Part shown: in pieces, positions 22,617 to 31,302 of the stretch
How positions within the stretch are numbered: the first letter of the stretch is position 1
How the letters are laid out: each line of letters opens with the position of its first letter
Virus record (IMG/VR): IMGVR_UViG_3300043398_000262
Location: 1 to 58,085 of that record
Source of the DNA: a virus
Direction: 5' to 3' (one strand)
Length of the DNA: 58,085 nt
Notes under the pieces: model-generated
Seen by the model: only the letters and a program-made list of their open reading frames with translations
What the model was told of the DNA's origin: nothing
Database searches by the model: none
Translations under genes and position numbers: made by a program

Positions 22617-23545
22617 AGCAGCCCACCTGTGCTGAAAACGTCCACGTCTCGGCTGTAGCGGGCTAGCATCGCAATCGACTTGTGCCCAGTGGTTTTCTGG
22701 ACGTCGATTACGCTGCGGCCCGCCTGTAGAGCAGCCGTGACCATGCCAGCTCGCAACGAGTGACCGCTGAAGCAGTCGACATCCAAGCCGACTGACAACG
22801 CTGCTCGCTTGACGATTCGGGCAATATCGCGCCCATCGATTCGGCTGCCGATGTTGCCGTGCCTGTCAATGCTGCGAAACAGCGGGCCGTAGCTAAGTCC
22901 GCTGACGCTCAGCCAGGCGTTGACTGCCGATACTGGGCACGTCTCGGGCGCCCCGAAACTGACGCCGATTTTGCGACCTTCGCCGGTTTGGTCAGTTTTC
23001 GACCTACGAACGGTAGTGACAATTCCTTGGGTTGTGAACTGCAAGTCCGACACGTCCAGGGCTGCCAACTCCGAGCGCCGGAACGCACCCGCCCACCCCA
23101 GCAGTAGGATGGCCCTGTCGCGGACGCTGGCGTGAGACACCATTGCCTTGAGCTGGTCTATGCTGATTGGCGATTTCTGGGTCTGGGCGGTTCCGTGGGT
23201 GCGCTTGACGCCCTTGAAGACTTCACGCACTACGTTGGCGCCTCTGGGAGACACGTAGCCGGCAATCTCGTGCATCTGGCTGATAGCTGCCAGTGCCTGG
23301 GCCAGGGTGGCGGGTTTGCGGCCCTCAGAGGCGCGAGCTGCCAGATACAATGCCACGGTCTCAGGAGCCGCCGGTAGCGGCACTAGATTCTGGGTGCAGC
23401 ACCAGTCGGCAAAGAATGCCCACTGCTTGCTGTACGCCAGCCGGGTGTTGCTGCTACGGGCTGCGGCTGCATAGGCGGCTGCTTGGCGTCCTACTAGCTC
23501 CAGATTCTCTAGAGTTGCTGCTGAGTGCTGGATGGCTTCGGTCAT
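22613..23545 (-). CDS. int: Tyrosine recombinase / integrase
   Basis: 310 aa from the ATG at 23545 (a TTG at 23581 would add 12 residues). N-terminal SAM-like core-binding domain (TRLAYSKQWAFFADWC). The catalytic set is complete: R156/R157 in AFRRSEL, K183, H262-S-L-R265, H288 in TGHKS, and Y297 in LARYSRD. It should integrate the phage by site-specific recombination. Odd placement: on the opposite strand between the scaffold and capsid genes, rather than near an attachment site and repressor. No attP could be identified. It could also resolve dimers. Confidence 0.9.
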   Translation of the reverse strand: MTEAIQHSAATLENLELVGRQAAAYAAAARSSNTRLAYSKQWAFFADWCCTQNLVPLPAAPETVALYLAARASEGRKPATLAQALAAISQMHEIAGYVSPRGANVVREVFKGVKRTHGTAQTQKSPISIDQLKAMVSHASVRDRAILLLGWAGAFRRSELAALDVSDLQFTTQGIVTTVRRSKTDQTGEGRKIGVSFGAPETCPVSAVNAWLSVSGLSYGPLFRSIDRHGNIGSRIDGRDIARIVKRAALSVGLDVDCFSGHSLRAGMVTAALQAGRSVIDVQKTTGHKSIAMLARYSRDVDVFSTGGLL

Positions 23546-23590
23546 ATACCCAGAGTACGTCCGGACCGTCAGCAGACGCAACTGCTAGTT

Positions 23591-23773
23591 TTATTTCTGC
23601 CGACTAACTGCAGGCGACGAGAGCAAGTCCTGGTAGGCCACTAGGGCAGTCAAGCGCAGCGAAACGCACACGAGCAAAGCAGTGAGCCCTATGCCTGGCA
23701 GGCGAGCAAAGAAGCGCCAGGGAGACACATCCCAAACGTTTCTACCTCTCAAAACTAGGACATAGACACACAA
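23591..23773 (-). CDS. Possible small membrane protein upstream of int (60 aa)
   Basis: A minus-strand frame begins at 23773, on the same base pair as the start of the capsid gene on the other strand, and ends 45 bases before the int start. A hydrophobic helix (GIGLTALLVCVSLRLTALVAY) is visible. A GTG a few codons in is an alternative start. No further support; it may be a chance frame in the capsid leader. Confidence 0.3.
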   Translation of the reverse strand: MCVYVLVLRGRNVWDVSPWRFFARLPGIGLTALLVCVSLRLTALVAYQDLLSSPAVSRQK

Positions 23774-25002
23774 TGGCTAACTCAACTACCAGTACTCTCG
23801 ATTACCTCTATAAGCGTCTTTACGCCAAGGGACTCGACAAGGACATCCTTGAGTCCGGTAACCAGCTTCTCAAGTGGGTGACCAAGGACACGAAGTTCGC
23901 GTCTTCCCAGGGCAAGGTCATTCCGGTTCCGCACACGAACCAGCAGGGCATCGGCAGCACGCACGCTACGGCGGCGACTGCGGCGCGTCCTGGCAAGGGC
24001 GTGGCGTTCCTGGTGACCCAGTCCAAAATGGTGAACAATATCCCGATTGACGGCGATGTGGTCCAGAACGCACAGAACGGCGGCGACGAGGCCCAGTTCA
24101 TCGACGCGTTCATGTTCGAGATTGATGGCGCGACGAAAAATTTCGGTCAGGAACTTAACCAACGCCTGTACGGAGACGTGCTTGGTGGTCGTGCGCTGGT
24201 TCACGCCTCGACGGCGCCCAGCACGACCACGCTGACGCTGGCCAACCCCAGCGACACGCAGTTCTTCGAAATCGGCATGCTTGTGTCGGCGTACGACACG
24301 GCTGCCGGAACCATCCGCAACGCCGGCGCGTCGGTAGAAATCACGGGCGTCAACCCCGTGGCTGGCACGCTGACGGGCTCGACTAGCTGGACCACGACCA
24401 TCGCCGCACTGGCAGTGGGCGACACGCTGGTTCGCGCCAACATGTTCAACGCCTCCATCAGCGGTCTCCGCGGTTGGGTGCCCACGACGGTTGCTGGTGG
24501 CGACTCGTTCTTTGGCGTGAACCGCAGCGTGTACCGTGAGCGTCTTGCTGGCGTGTATTACGATGCGAGCGGCTATAACGTCCGTTCAGGCTTCATCAAC
24601 GCGTTCGCGTTTGCTGAGACCCAGCTGTCGGACGTGACCAGCGGCGAGGCGCCCATCTTCATGCACCCGCTCAACGCTGCGCAGCTTGTGCAGTCGGTTG
24701 AGGGCGTCAAGGTGGTCGATATCAAGCTGACCAACGAGTACAATGTCGGCCTGGATGCAATCCAGGTTCTCGGCCGTACCATCGTCAAGGACCGTCACTG
24801 CCCCGTCAACAATGCATTTATCGTGCCCAAGGGCGCGTTCACGTTGGGCACGGCGGGCAAGTACGACCTTGAGACCAAATCTGGCACGAAATTTTTCTTC
24901 GATCCAGATGTCGGCACTGTCAAGGCGTCGATTCTTATGCTCGGTAACGGCTACTCGACCCAGGTGAACCGTCTTATGCGGTTCGCGCTTCCGACGGTCT
25001 GA
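23773..25002 (+). CDS. Major capsid protein
   Basis: 409 aa, downstream of scaffold, with strong composition for a highly expressed HK97-fold protein: N-terminal helix (KRLYAKGLDKDILESG), a central mixed region (GKGVAFLVTQSKMVNNIPIDG), and a C-terminal domain (EAPIFMHPLNAAQLVQSVEG ... GAFTLGTAGKYDLETKSG) in short pieces typical of P22/T7-like coat proteins. Codon use is more even and GC-rich than in neighbours, as expected of an abundant virion protein. A strong terminator follows. Confidence 0.85.
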   Translation: MANSTTSTLDYLYKRLYAKGLDKDILESGNQLLKWVTKDTKFASSQGKVIPVPHTNQQGIGSTHATAATAARPGKGVAFLVTQSKMVNNIPIDGDVVQNAQNGGDEAQFIDAFMFEIDGATKNFGQELNQRLYGDVLGGRALVHASTAPSTTTLTLANPSDTQFFEIGMLVSAYDTAAGTIRNAGASVEITGVNPVAGTLTGSTSWTTTIAALAVGDTLVRANMFNASISGLRGWVPTTVAGGDSFFGVNRSVYRERLAGVYYDASGYNVRSGFINAFAFAETQLSDVTSGEAPIFMHPLNAAQLVQSVEGVKVVDIKLTNEYNVGLDAIQVLGRTIVKDRHCPVNNAFIVPKGAFTLGTAGKYDLETKSGTKFFFDPDVGTVKASILMLGNGYSTQVNRLMRFALPTV

Positions 25003-25023
25003 GCTAACTAGCATCTGAAAGAG

Positions 25024-25061
25024 CGGCCTCCTGCTTGATGGCGGGAGGCCGTTTTGCTTTT
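25024..25061 (+). terminator. Rho-independent terminator after the capsid gene
   Basis: CGGCCTCC (25024-25031) pairs perfectly with GGAGGCCG (25044-25051) around a 12-base loop and is followed by TTTTGCTTTT. It lies 21 bases past the capsid stop and would limit read-through from the high-level capsid transcript. Confidence 0.9.
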
Positions 25062-25145
25062 GGGCCGACTACTCGACTAGTTAGCTAGTTTGTCTACCGG
25101 TGCCGCCATTTTCGGCGCGCATGAACACGGAAGGCTACGCTAAAA

Positions 25146-25520
25146 ATGATTGAGAATTACGCACTCTCGCCCATCAAGGGCTACGGCTTTGGGAATCTCG
25201 TCGCTGCCGTCCGGTTCGTGCCGGGCGCCACGCCGACCATCCAGGAGTCCTGGGGCGTCAAGACGGTTGCCCGCAACGGCGGCGCAGGACTGTACCGAAT
25301 CACGCTGGCTGACAAGCCGCCGGGACTCGTGGCGCTGGCCGGCTACAGCGAGAACGATACGACATTGTTCCACTTTGTGCGTGTCGAGGCATTCAGCGCC
25401 GCGAACGGTACCGTAGACATCAGTCACAAGTCGGTGGCGTTCGCGTCCATCGCTTCTGGCCCCACTGCCAGCGATACGGTCGATGACTTGACCGTGTTCG
25501 TGTATAGCCGAGGCCAGTAA
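25146..25520 (+). CDS. Putative capsid-associated or decoration protein (124 aa)
   Basis: Beta-rich (FVPGATPTIQESWGVKTV, FSAANGTVDISHKSVAFASI in short parts) with no membrane segment. GGAAGG is upstream of the ATG. The position right after capsid and terminator matches decoration or head-completion proteins, but no family is recognised. Confidence 0.55.
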   Translation: MIENYALSPIKGYGFGNLVAAVRFVPGATPTIQESWGVKTVARNGGAGLYRITLADKPPGLVALAGYSENDTTLFHFVRVEAFSAANGTVDISHKSVAFASIASGPTASDTVDDLTVFVYSRGQ

Positions 25521-25810
25521 TGGCGTTCGGTGGCAAGAAGCCGGGCGGCAAGGGTCCGGCACTGGTGATTTCCGTTGGCCCCTCCAAGGGCCACTCGGAG
25601 CCGCCTATGGGTGACGCGATGGAAGGTGACGATACTGAGTCCATGGACCCTGGTATCGAGGCCTCCAAGGCGTTCATCGCGGCAGTCAAGTCCGGTAGCC
25701 CCGAGGGTGTCTGGGAAGCCTTCCAGGAGCTCCTGGCGAATGCTGACAGCGAAGGCGACCCTCTGGAAGAGCCCACGGACGACTTCGCACCCGACGAAGA
25801 CGCAATCTAG
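25520..25810 (+). CDS. Unknown acidic protein (96 aa)
   Basis: TAATG overlap with the preceding gene. Low-complexity N-terminus (GGKKPGGKGPALVI) and very acidic C-terminus (PLEEPTDDFAPDEDAI). Seen beside capsid genes in other podoviruses as short unknown virion or assembly factors. Function unknown. Confidence 0.55.
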   Translation: MAFGGKKPGGKGPALVISVGPSKGHSEPPMGDAMEGDDTESMDPGIEASKAFIAAVKSGSPEGVWEAFQELLANADSEGDPLEEPTDDFAPDEDAI

Positions 25811-25839
25811 TTGCACTAACCAGCGCTTGTTTGTACAGT
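25811..25839 (+). promoter_or_regulatory. Candidate promoter of the HNH gene at 25847
   Basis: TTGCAC (25811-25816), exactly 17 bases, then TACAGT (25834-25839). The ATG follows after 7 bases with no Shine-Dalgarno, so the endonuclease may have its own promoter and a leaderless message. Confidence 0.45.
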
Positions 25840-25846
25840 CTAGGGC

Positions 25847-26497
25847 ATGACTAAGTGCTCTGTGACAAATTGCGCTAACAAGCGCTGGGCTCGCGGGCTC
25901 TGCAGTGGACACCTAGCCAGGCTCAAGAAAGGGCTGTCGCTAGACACCCCGCTCGCTACAAAAAGACGATTTCCCGACCCAGCCGAGTTTATCGACGGTG
26001 TTTGGCGCATTCCTTTAGATAAAGGCAGGTGCGTACTTGTCGATGAACAAGACACGCACCTGGCTAAGCACTTTTGGTACGTGCACGGAAAACCAGGCAA
26101 CGAATACGCGGCTCGGAAAGAAGCCAGACGAACCGTTCTGCTACACCGCGAGATAACGAACGTCGCAAATGATGCGTTAGTCGACCACATAAACGGAGAC
26201 GCATTTGATTGTCGCAGAGCCAACTTAAGAATCTGCTCGCACGCGGAAAACACACGGAATGCGAAACTAAGTCGAGCAAACACATCAGGCTTCAAAGGTG
26301 TGTATTTCCACAAACCCAAAAACAAGAAAGGGTCTTGGGCATTTACTGTTCGTGTCAACGGCAAACAGGTCACGAAGACGGGGTTTGAATCCGCTGCAGC
26401 AGCCGACGCAGCTAGACGGCCTGTAATTGAGCGCCTGCACGCAAATTTTGCGAACCACGGGGATGGCTGTGTCATGGGCTCTAGAGCAGCCAAATAG
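25847..26497 (+). CDS. HNH homing endonuclease with AP2-type DNA-binding domain
   Basis: 216 aa. An N-terminal Cys-rich segment (CSVTNCANKRWARGLCSGH) is followed by LLHREI and VDHINGDAFDCRRANLRI, the HNH core (D-H-x-N-G-x2-x-D-x-R-x-N-L-R), and then an AP2-like module (NTSGFKGVYFH ... SWAFTVRVNGKQV). Paralogues of the same plan are at 48898 and 53695. It is inserted between capsid-region and tail-adaptor genes, apparently with its own promoter. A typical free-standing phage homing endonuclease. Confidence 0.92.
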   Translation: MTKCSVTNCANKRWARGLCSGHLARLKKGLSLDTPLATKRRFPDPAEFIDGVWRIPLDKGRCVLVDEQDTHLAKHFWYVHGKPGNEYAARKEARRTVLLHREITNVANDALVDHINGDAFDCRRANLRICSHAENTRNAKLSRANTSGFKGVYFHKPKNKKGSWAFTVRVNGKQVTKTGFESAAAADAARRPVIERLHANFANHGDGCVMGSRAAK

Positions 26498-26514
26498 GCT
26501 AGTGTGCTGAGTAG

Positions 26515-27207
26515 ATGGCCACCGTATTTAGTATAGACAACATCGTCTCGGATGTGGCGCGTAGGTGTAATATACCTACTATCACTTCTAGTACGAATAC
26601 GACTACATCCCAGATTACGTTCTGGATTTGTCAGTCAGCGCGGTCCCTTAGTGCCTTGTTTCGCCAAAAGCATTGCGAAGACAACGACTTAGTGACGTCA
26701 GCCACGCTGACGACCATTCCCGATTTCGAGCTAGTGAGCCTGCCTGCAGATACAGGAGAAATACACGCGCTCATCTGGCAGAAAAGCTCTACCGACTACC
26801 GACTACTGATGCCTTCATCACTAGATGACCTGGAAGACGGTATTGCGCCGACGACGGCTTGGGATTGCGCTCCTACATACCGTCTAGAGGGCAACACCAT
26901 CCGGTTCACGCCTGCCAGCACCGAGGCCGAGACGCTGACGTTGCTGTATACGAACCACATGAACTTGGACGGTGAAACCAACTTCCAGAGTCGGCTTGAC
27001 GCTGACTTGTGGATTACGTTGACGGTATGCGAGCGCGTTCTTGGCGCCAAGGGCCGTGACTACAGCGCCATTTCGGCTGAAAAGCAGCTGCTCGAATTGA
27101 ATCTATTTAGCCCTGCGCGTCGCCGTGACGCCTATGGGCCCAGTACCATCCGGGACACCCGTCAGCGAGCGCGCAACCACACATACCGCAACTACTGGCG
27201 GTACTGA
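26515..27207 (+). CDS. Tail adaptor (tail tubular protein A-like, head-tail connector)
   Basis: 230 aa, near the ~200 aa of T7 gp11-type adaptors. Features: an initial helix (NIVSDVARRCNIP), strand-rich middle (LVSLPADTGEIHALIWQ), and C-terminal helices (LDADLWITLTVCERVLGAKGRD). Order capsid, adaptor, large tail protein matches T7-like podoviruses. It would bind the portal and carry the tail nozzle. The assignment rests mainly on order, length and pattern. Confidence 0.65.
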   Translation: MATVFSIDNIVSDVARRCNIPTITSSTNTTTSQITFWICQSARSLSALFRQKHCEDNDLVTSATLTTIPDFELVSLPADTGEIHALIWQKSSTDYRLLMPSSLDDLEDGIAPTTAWDCAPTYRLEGNTIRFTPASTEAETLTLLYTNHMNLDGETNFQSRLDADLWITLTVCERVLGAKGRDYSAISAEKQLLELNLFSPARRRDAYGPSTIRDTRQRARNHTYRNYWRY

Positions 27208-27512
27208 TGGATACGCTGGCCGAGCTGCTTCGGCGCCTAAGCATGAGCCTGGCTGACTTGGCCGCGCTGGTGCAACGGGTCAACCAGAACGCCCTCACCA
27301 AGTACAACTTGGTTACCGTCACCATTCCAGCCGGTGAAACAACCGCTATGGCCTACCATGGCCTGGGGCACTCACACAACGGTGCGACCATTGTTGCCTG
27401 TAACGTACCGGTCACAGCTTGCGTTGACGTAGCGGAAGACAGCTTGCGCATTGAAGTGACGCTAGCTAGCGTGCAACTGGTTGACGTTACTCTGAAGGTT
27501 TTGGTGTTCTAA
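27207..27512 (+). CDS. Unknown small virion-cluster protein (101 aa)
   Basis: N-terminal helix (LAELLRRLSMSLADLAALVQRV) and a beta-rich C-terminus (TVTIPAGETTAMAYHGLGHSH, VDVTLKVLVF). One-base overlap (GATGG) with the adaptor gene; one base before the next ATG. Could be a small tail component or chaperone. Confidence 0.55.
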   Translation: MDTLAELLRRLSMSLADLAALVQRVNQNALTKYNLVTVTIPAGETTAMAYHGLGHSHNGATIVACNVPVTACVDVAEDSLRIEVTLASVQLVDVTLKVLVF

Positions 27513-30500
27513 ATGGCGCAAGCGGACCAGAAAACCAGCATTCTCCTGTCGGGAGGCGTTGACCAACAACAAGCTGACGAATTGTTCGGCGCAGTCGTCC
27601 AACAGGGAGCCGCCCCGCCACTGAAAGTCAGCCTGAACACGCGGCTTAGTGTCAAAAAAGGCGTTTGCGTCCGGGCTCCAGAGTGCTCCATTCCGGCTGC
27701 AGGTCAGTTGACCGCGGCGCGTGAGTCCTTTGGCGTTGTTAGTGACGGTCGACTTGAGAAGACAATCGTCTATAGGGCCCCAGATGCAGGCAACTACGTG
27801 TTGGCATCTGATGGCATGTCCGAAGACGGGTCCGGCCTGCTGGTGGATTCCCTGCAAGAGGGTAGGCAGAGCGCGTACTTTCCGCTGCACATCGACGACG
27901 CAGGAGCAATCCCCGGGTGTGAATCAGCGTCACAGGTGGCAACTACCGGCCAGTGGTTTGCTTGGATTCGCTCCGATAACTTTGGAGGAGCTCTCCAACT
28001 CTGGGTGTGCTGTGTAATCGACGGCGTTCTGATTGTTCCGCCTACGCAGCTCCCTGAGGCAGATTTCAGCCCGTCAACGGTCAAAGTCGGGCTGACGGCG
28101 CATGATGAGACCGCAGCCGTTTGGTGGACCGAAGAGCCAGAGGACCCTGAAACAGACGGCGTGCTGCCGGTTGTTTGGTATTCGGTGCTGTCTGTGAACG
28201 GCAATCAGGTGGCCTATGAGACGCCAGTTGAAGCGGCTATTGGCCAGCATGCAGATTGGGACGTTGCTCCGCTAGATAGCGGTTATGCAGTGCTGGCAGG
28301 AGCCGACGAATCAGTTCAGGACGATGGGGCGCTGTACCAGTACGAACTAGCGACTGGCGGGCGCACTCTGGTGGCGACCTTCGCTAACGCGGTCCAAGTC
28401 GGCGGCGATAGCTACGCTGCTGTGACCCATACGCCCAGCGTTGGCGTGGCGGTGGCCTATTCGTCTACTGACGCAAATTCTACTACGTACTGCTTCTATA
28501 CGTACAACGTCCTACTGGCTGAGTTGACGCCAGCCTACGCAGCCGATTCTATCGGCAGCACGTCAGGCCGAGTCGCGGTTCAGTTCTTGGTAGCACCTGA
28601 CGCCGGACTGAGTCATCTGGTTCTGGGAGTCGAGATTCACAGCGGTTCTTGGAGTGACGTAACGCTAGTGAGCGGTATAACGCAGCAATACGTTCAGTTC
28701 TTCACGGTTTCTACAGAGTCCAGCGGAGAGACCAGCTGTGAGACGATGTACTTCAACTCGCTGCAGAACCGAGGCGGGCAAGTAGTAACCGACAACGGCA
28801 CGTACCCGCTGTTCTTCCTGGCCAAGACGTATTCATCGGATTCTGAGACCACGATGCCCGGCGAAGATGACTATGTCGATGACCCGGCAGTAGTCGGGTA
28901 CTTGTTCGGGCCGTCGTATGGGACGCCAATCGCGATGGGCTCCCCGGTGCTGCGGTTCGGTAGCGTCCGTGGCGTAATGGCCCCTGCCTATACGCCCATA
29001 ACGACCATGGCTGGTGGCGCGTTGTCAAACGGTATCGGGACCATGCTAGTCCCTTACCGAAAGCAGTCGTTTGGCACAGAAAACCTGTACGGGCGGTACG
29101 TCAAAATCAGTTACGAAGCCAGGCAACCGGCTGTAGCCATTGATAAGGACGGTGCCGCTCTGGTCGCTGCCGGATTGCCTGTTCAGTGGGACGGTGTTGA
29201 GACAGTCGAAATCGGGGGCCCGCTCCACGCCCCGAAGCTGAAAGTTGTTCTCGATGCCACGGGCGGAATTATCCCCCCAGCCGGCGTCTACAGCTTGGTA
29301 GCGCACTACCAGTGGACTGACGCTGCTGGCCTGGTGCATCGGTCACGACCAAGCCAAATCAAGACTGTGACGGCCAATGGCACAACCGAACGTATCGGCG
29401 CATTGGTAACCCGACCCGATTCGCTGAAAAACTCAGGGTTTCCTTGGGCTGCTGTCGACGTGCTGTTGTACGCAACCGACACCGATGGGCTTACCTATCA
29501 TTTGGTTGACACAGCACCCGTCTACACCAGCGACTACGCCAAATGGGACGGTATCGGGCAGTCCTTGTCTGGCGGCGACCAATTCGTAAATACGTCTAAC
29601 CCGACCATCTACAGCACTGGTACGGCCGGCGAAGAGCTTACGCCACAACCGCCACCTCCCTTGCGCGATATCTGTATTGTCGGGTCGCGCTGCTGGGGCG
29701 TCGATGCTGAGATTCCTACGCGCCTGGTGTACTCCAAGCTCAGAATTTCTGGCGTCGGGTTTGAGTTCTTCCCTGCAGGTGACGTGTTGCTGCCTTCTGA
29801 AGCGGGCAATATCTTGGCTATTCGAGAGATGGCCGGCACCTTGGCGGTGTTCACAGAGCGAGCAGTTTTCCAAGTTGCTGACAGTGGTCCCAATAATACT
29901 GGTACCGGCGGCACCTTCGGTCCGGCTTACAAGATTTCGGACGTCGGGTCATTGTACCGTCTTGCTGTTCAAACAACGCCAGCCGGTATCGTGTTTCTGA
30001 CGACCACGGGCCGCTTCTGTATGCTGGCTGGTGGAGCCGTGACTCAGCTACCAGGTATCGAGCTTACGACTGGTGTGCTCACGCCTGACCAGGTCTCCGG
30101 GTGCTTTGTCCTGGACGATGCTGACGAGGCGGTATTTGTCGTAGAAGACGAAGCCAAGGTCTACAACTTCGCCACCCAGCGTTGGACTACGTGGGAGCTG
30201 CCTACGACTCCCAGCATCGTCGCCCAGTCGAATACTTCGCGCAATGTCGCGCTGCTGTACGAACCTACCGAAGGCGCCATCCGTCGGCTGGAGTCGGATT
30301 CTCTAAGTACCACCGCCAACATGCGTTGGGAGACTGACTGGATTTTGCTTAACGGCGATTTCCAGGACCATGTGCTTATTCGCCAGGTCATTTTGTCGGC
30401 CTATGCCTTGACGCCTTGCGGTGTAACTCTAGAGGTGTATACAAATTACGACAGTACCGCCAGTACGTCATTGAGCTGGTCTGCTGCCGAAATCACTGCG

Positions 30501-30710
30501 CTACTGGCGGGCGGAACGCGATTCTCGGTGCGTATCGAGCCACGCCAGCAGCCCACCAGAGCAGTCAAGTTTGCCGTTATCGAGGCAGCCGACGCGACCG
30601 AAGAGCCAACTGTGCGGCATGGTATGCGGCCCATATCGCTGACCCTGATTCATGCGTTTGAGTCGATGAACTACGAAGAGGCGTTCGGCCCCAACGCCTT
30701 CAAGGGCTGA
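27513..30710 (+). CDS. Large tail protein, tail tubular protein B / nozzle-like (1065 aa)
   Basis: Predominantly beta-strand protein with many repeated Gly/Ser/Thr turns. Tail-nozzle-like features include PAGVYSLVAHYQWTDAAG...RSRPS, FTERAVFQVADSGPN and FATQRWTTWELP, motifs that suggest a beta-propeller or stacked beta domains. It follows a TTPA-like gene and is longer than T7 gp12 (~800 aa). It would form the tubular tail tip through which DNA and ejection proteins pass. Confidence 0.65.
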   Translation: MAQADQKTSILLSGGVDQQQADELFGAVVQQGAAPPLKVSLNTRLSVKKGVCVRAPECSIPAAGQLTAARESFGVVSDGRLEKTIVYRAPDAGNYVLASDGMSEDGSGLLVDSLQEGRQSAYFPLHIDDAGAIPGCESASQVATTGQWFAWIRSDNFGGALQLWVCCVIDGVLIVPPTQLPEADFSPSTVKVGLTAHDETAAVWWTEEPEDPETDGVLPVVWYSVLSVNGNQVAYETPVEAAIGQHADWDVAPLDSGYAVLAGADESVQDDGALYQYELATGGRTLVATFANAVQVGGDSYAAVTHTPSVGVAVAYSSTDANSTTYCFYTYNVLLAELTPAYAADSIGSTSGRVAVQFLVAPDAGLSHLVLGVEIHSGSWSDVTLVSGITQQYVQFFTVSTESSGETSCETMYFNSLQNRGGQVVTDNGTYPLFFLAKTYSSDSETTMPGEDDYVDDPAVVGYLFGPSYGTPIAMGSPVLRFGSVRGVMAPAYTPITTMAGGALSNGIGTMLVPYRKQSFGTENLYGRYVKISYEARQPAVAIDKDGAALVAAGLPVQWDGVETVEIGGPLHAPKLKVVLDATGGIIPPAGVYSLVAHYQWTDAAGLVHRSRPSQIKTVTANGTTERIGALVTRPDSLKNSGFPWAAVDVLLYATDTDGLTYHLVDTAPVYTSDYAKWDGIGQSLSGGDQFVNTSNPTIYSTGTAGEELTPQPPPPLRDICIVGSRCWGVDAEIPTRLVYSKLRISGVGFEFFPAGDVLLPSEAGNILAIREMAGTLAVFTERAVFQVADSGPNNTGTGGTFGPAYKISDVGSLYRLAVQTTPAGIVFLTTTGRFCMLAGGAVTQLPGIELTTGVLTPDQVSGCFVLDDADEAVFVVEDEAKVYNFATQRWTTWELPTTPSIVAQSNTSRNVALLYEPTEGAIRRLESDSLSTTANMRWETDWILLNGDFQDHVLIRQVILSAYALTPCGVTLEVYTNYDSTASTSLSWSAAEITALLAGGTRFSVRIEPRQQPTRAVKFAVIEAADATEEPTVRHGMRPISLTLIHAFESMNYEEAFGPNAFKG

Positions 30711-30760
30711 TGGGCATTTTCTTCTAGGCAGCTTCGCTGGTTTGTGGCGTAATACTGAGT

Positions 30761-31255
30761 ATGAAGTTCGTCGCGCTAGTGCTGGCAGTCCTGGTGGTTG
30801 GTTGTGCCGAGTGGGAGCCGGACCAGTTCCCAGTAGCTGTCAATTTGGATAGCACCCTTAGCGCCGAACAGAAAGACGCCGTAGAAACCGCCGCTGAGCG
30901 CATCAACGATGCAGCTGGGTTTGAAGTCTTACGCACCGAAGAGGACAACGGGCGCCAGATTCAACGCAACCGAATCCAGGTAAATGACCACTCTCCAGAT
31001 AACGGAGCCGTTGGTGTGGCTATCCAAAGACACCGCAGCTGCCGTGTACGTCTGGGAGAGGTGACTATGGCGCCTGTAGATACAGCAACCCACGAAATGC
31101 TACATTGTCTAGGGCTTGAGCATGAAAGGAGCGACCCAGAGTCGATTATGTCTCCGGATGGTTCTGATAAGGATTTCAGCCAACAGATTCGCCCTAGGCA
31201 CGTTGACTATTTGCGTGAACTGGCCGGGCTGGAGCCGATTGACTGGAATCAGTAA
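30761..31255 (+). CDS. Metzincin-type zinc protease lipoprotein (164 aa)
   Basis: Signal peptide FVALVLAVLVVGC with lipobox VVGC; C15 is the predicted lipidation site. The catalytic signature H111-E-x2-H115-x2-G118-x2-H121 (HEMLHCLGLEHE) and a Met-turn (ESIM130SP) complete a metzincin fold, as in matrixin and archaemetzincin peptidases. It would be anchored at the outer or inner membrane, facing the periplasm or outside. It lies between the large tail protein and the internal virion proteins. TAATAC is seen just before the start, with no Shine-Dalgarno. It may open the host envelope, process virion proteins, or act on the host when expressed from the prophage. Confidence 0.85.
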   Translation: MKFVALVLAVLVVGCAEWEPDQFPVAVNLDSTLSAEQKDAVETAAERINDAAGFEVLRTEEDNGRQIQRNRIQVNDHSPDNGAVGVAIQRHRSCRVRLGEVTMAPVDTATHEMLHCLGLEHERSDPESIMSPDGSDKDFSQQIRPRHVDYLRELAGLEPIDWNQ

Positions 31256-31302
31256 CTCTTCTCCAGGGACCGTAACTACCCCCAGCATGTCAGCTTAGGT
31301 GC

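Noticed and set aside
23546-23772. Possible attachment site next to the integrase
   Set aside because: No direct repeat, tRNA-like sequence or arm-site pattern could be recognised.
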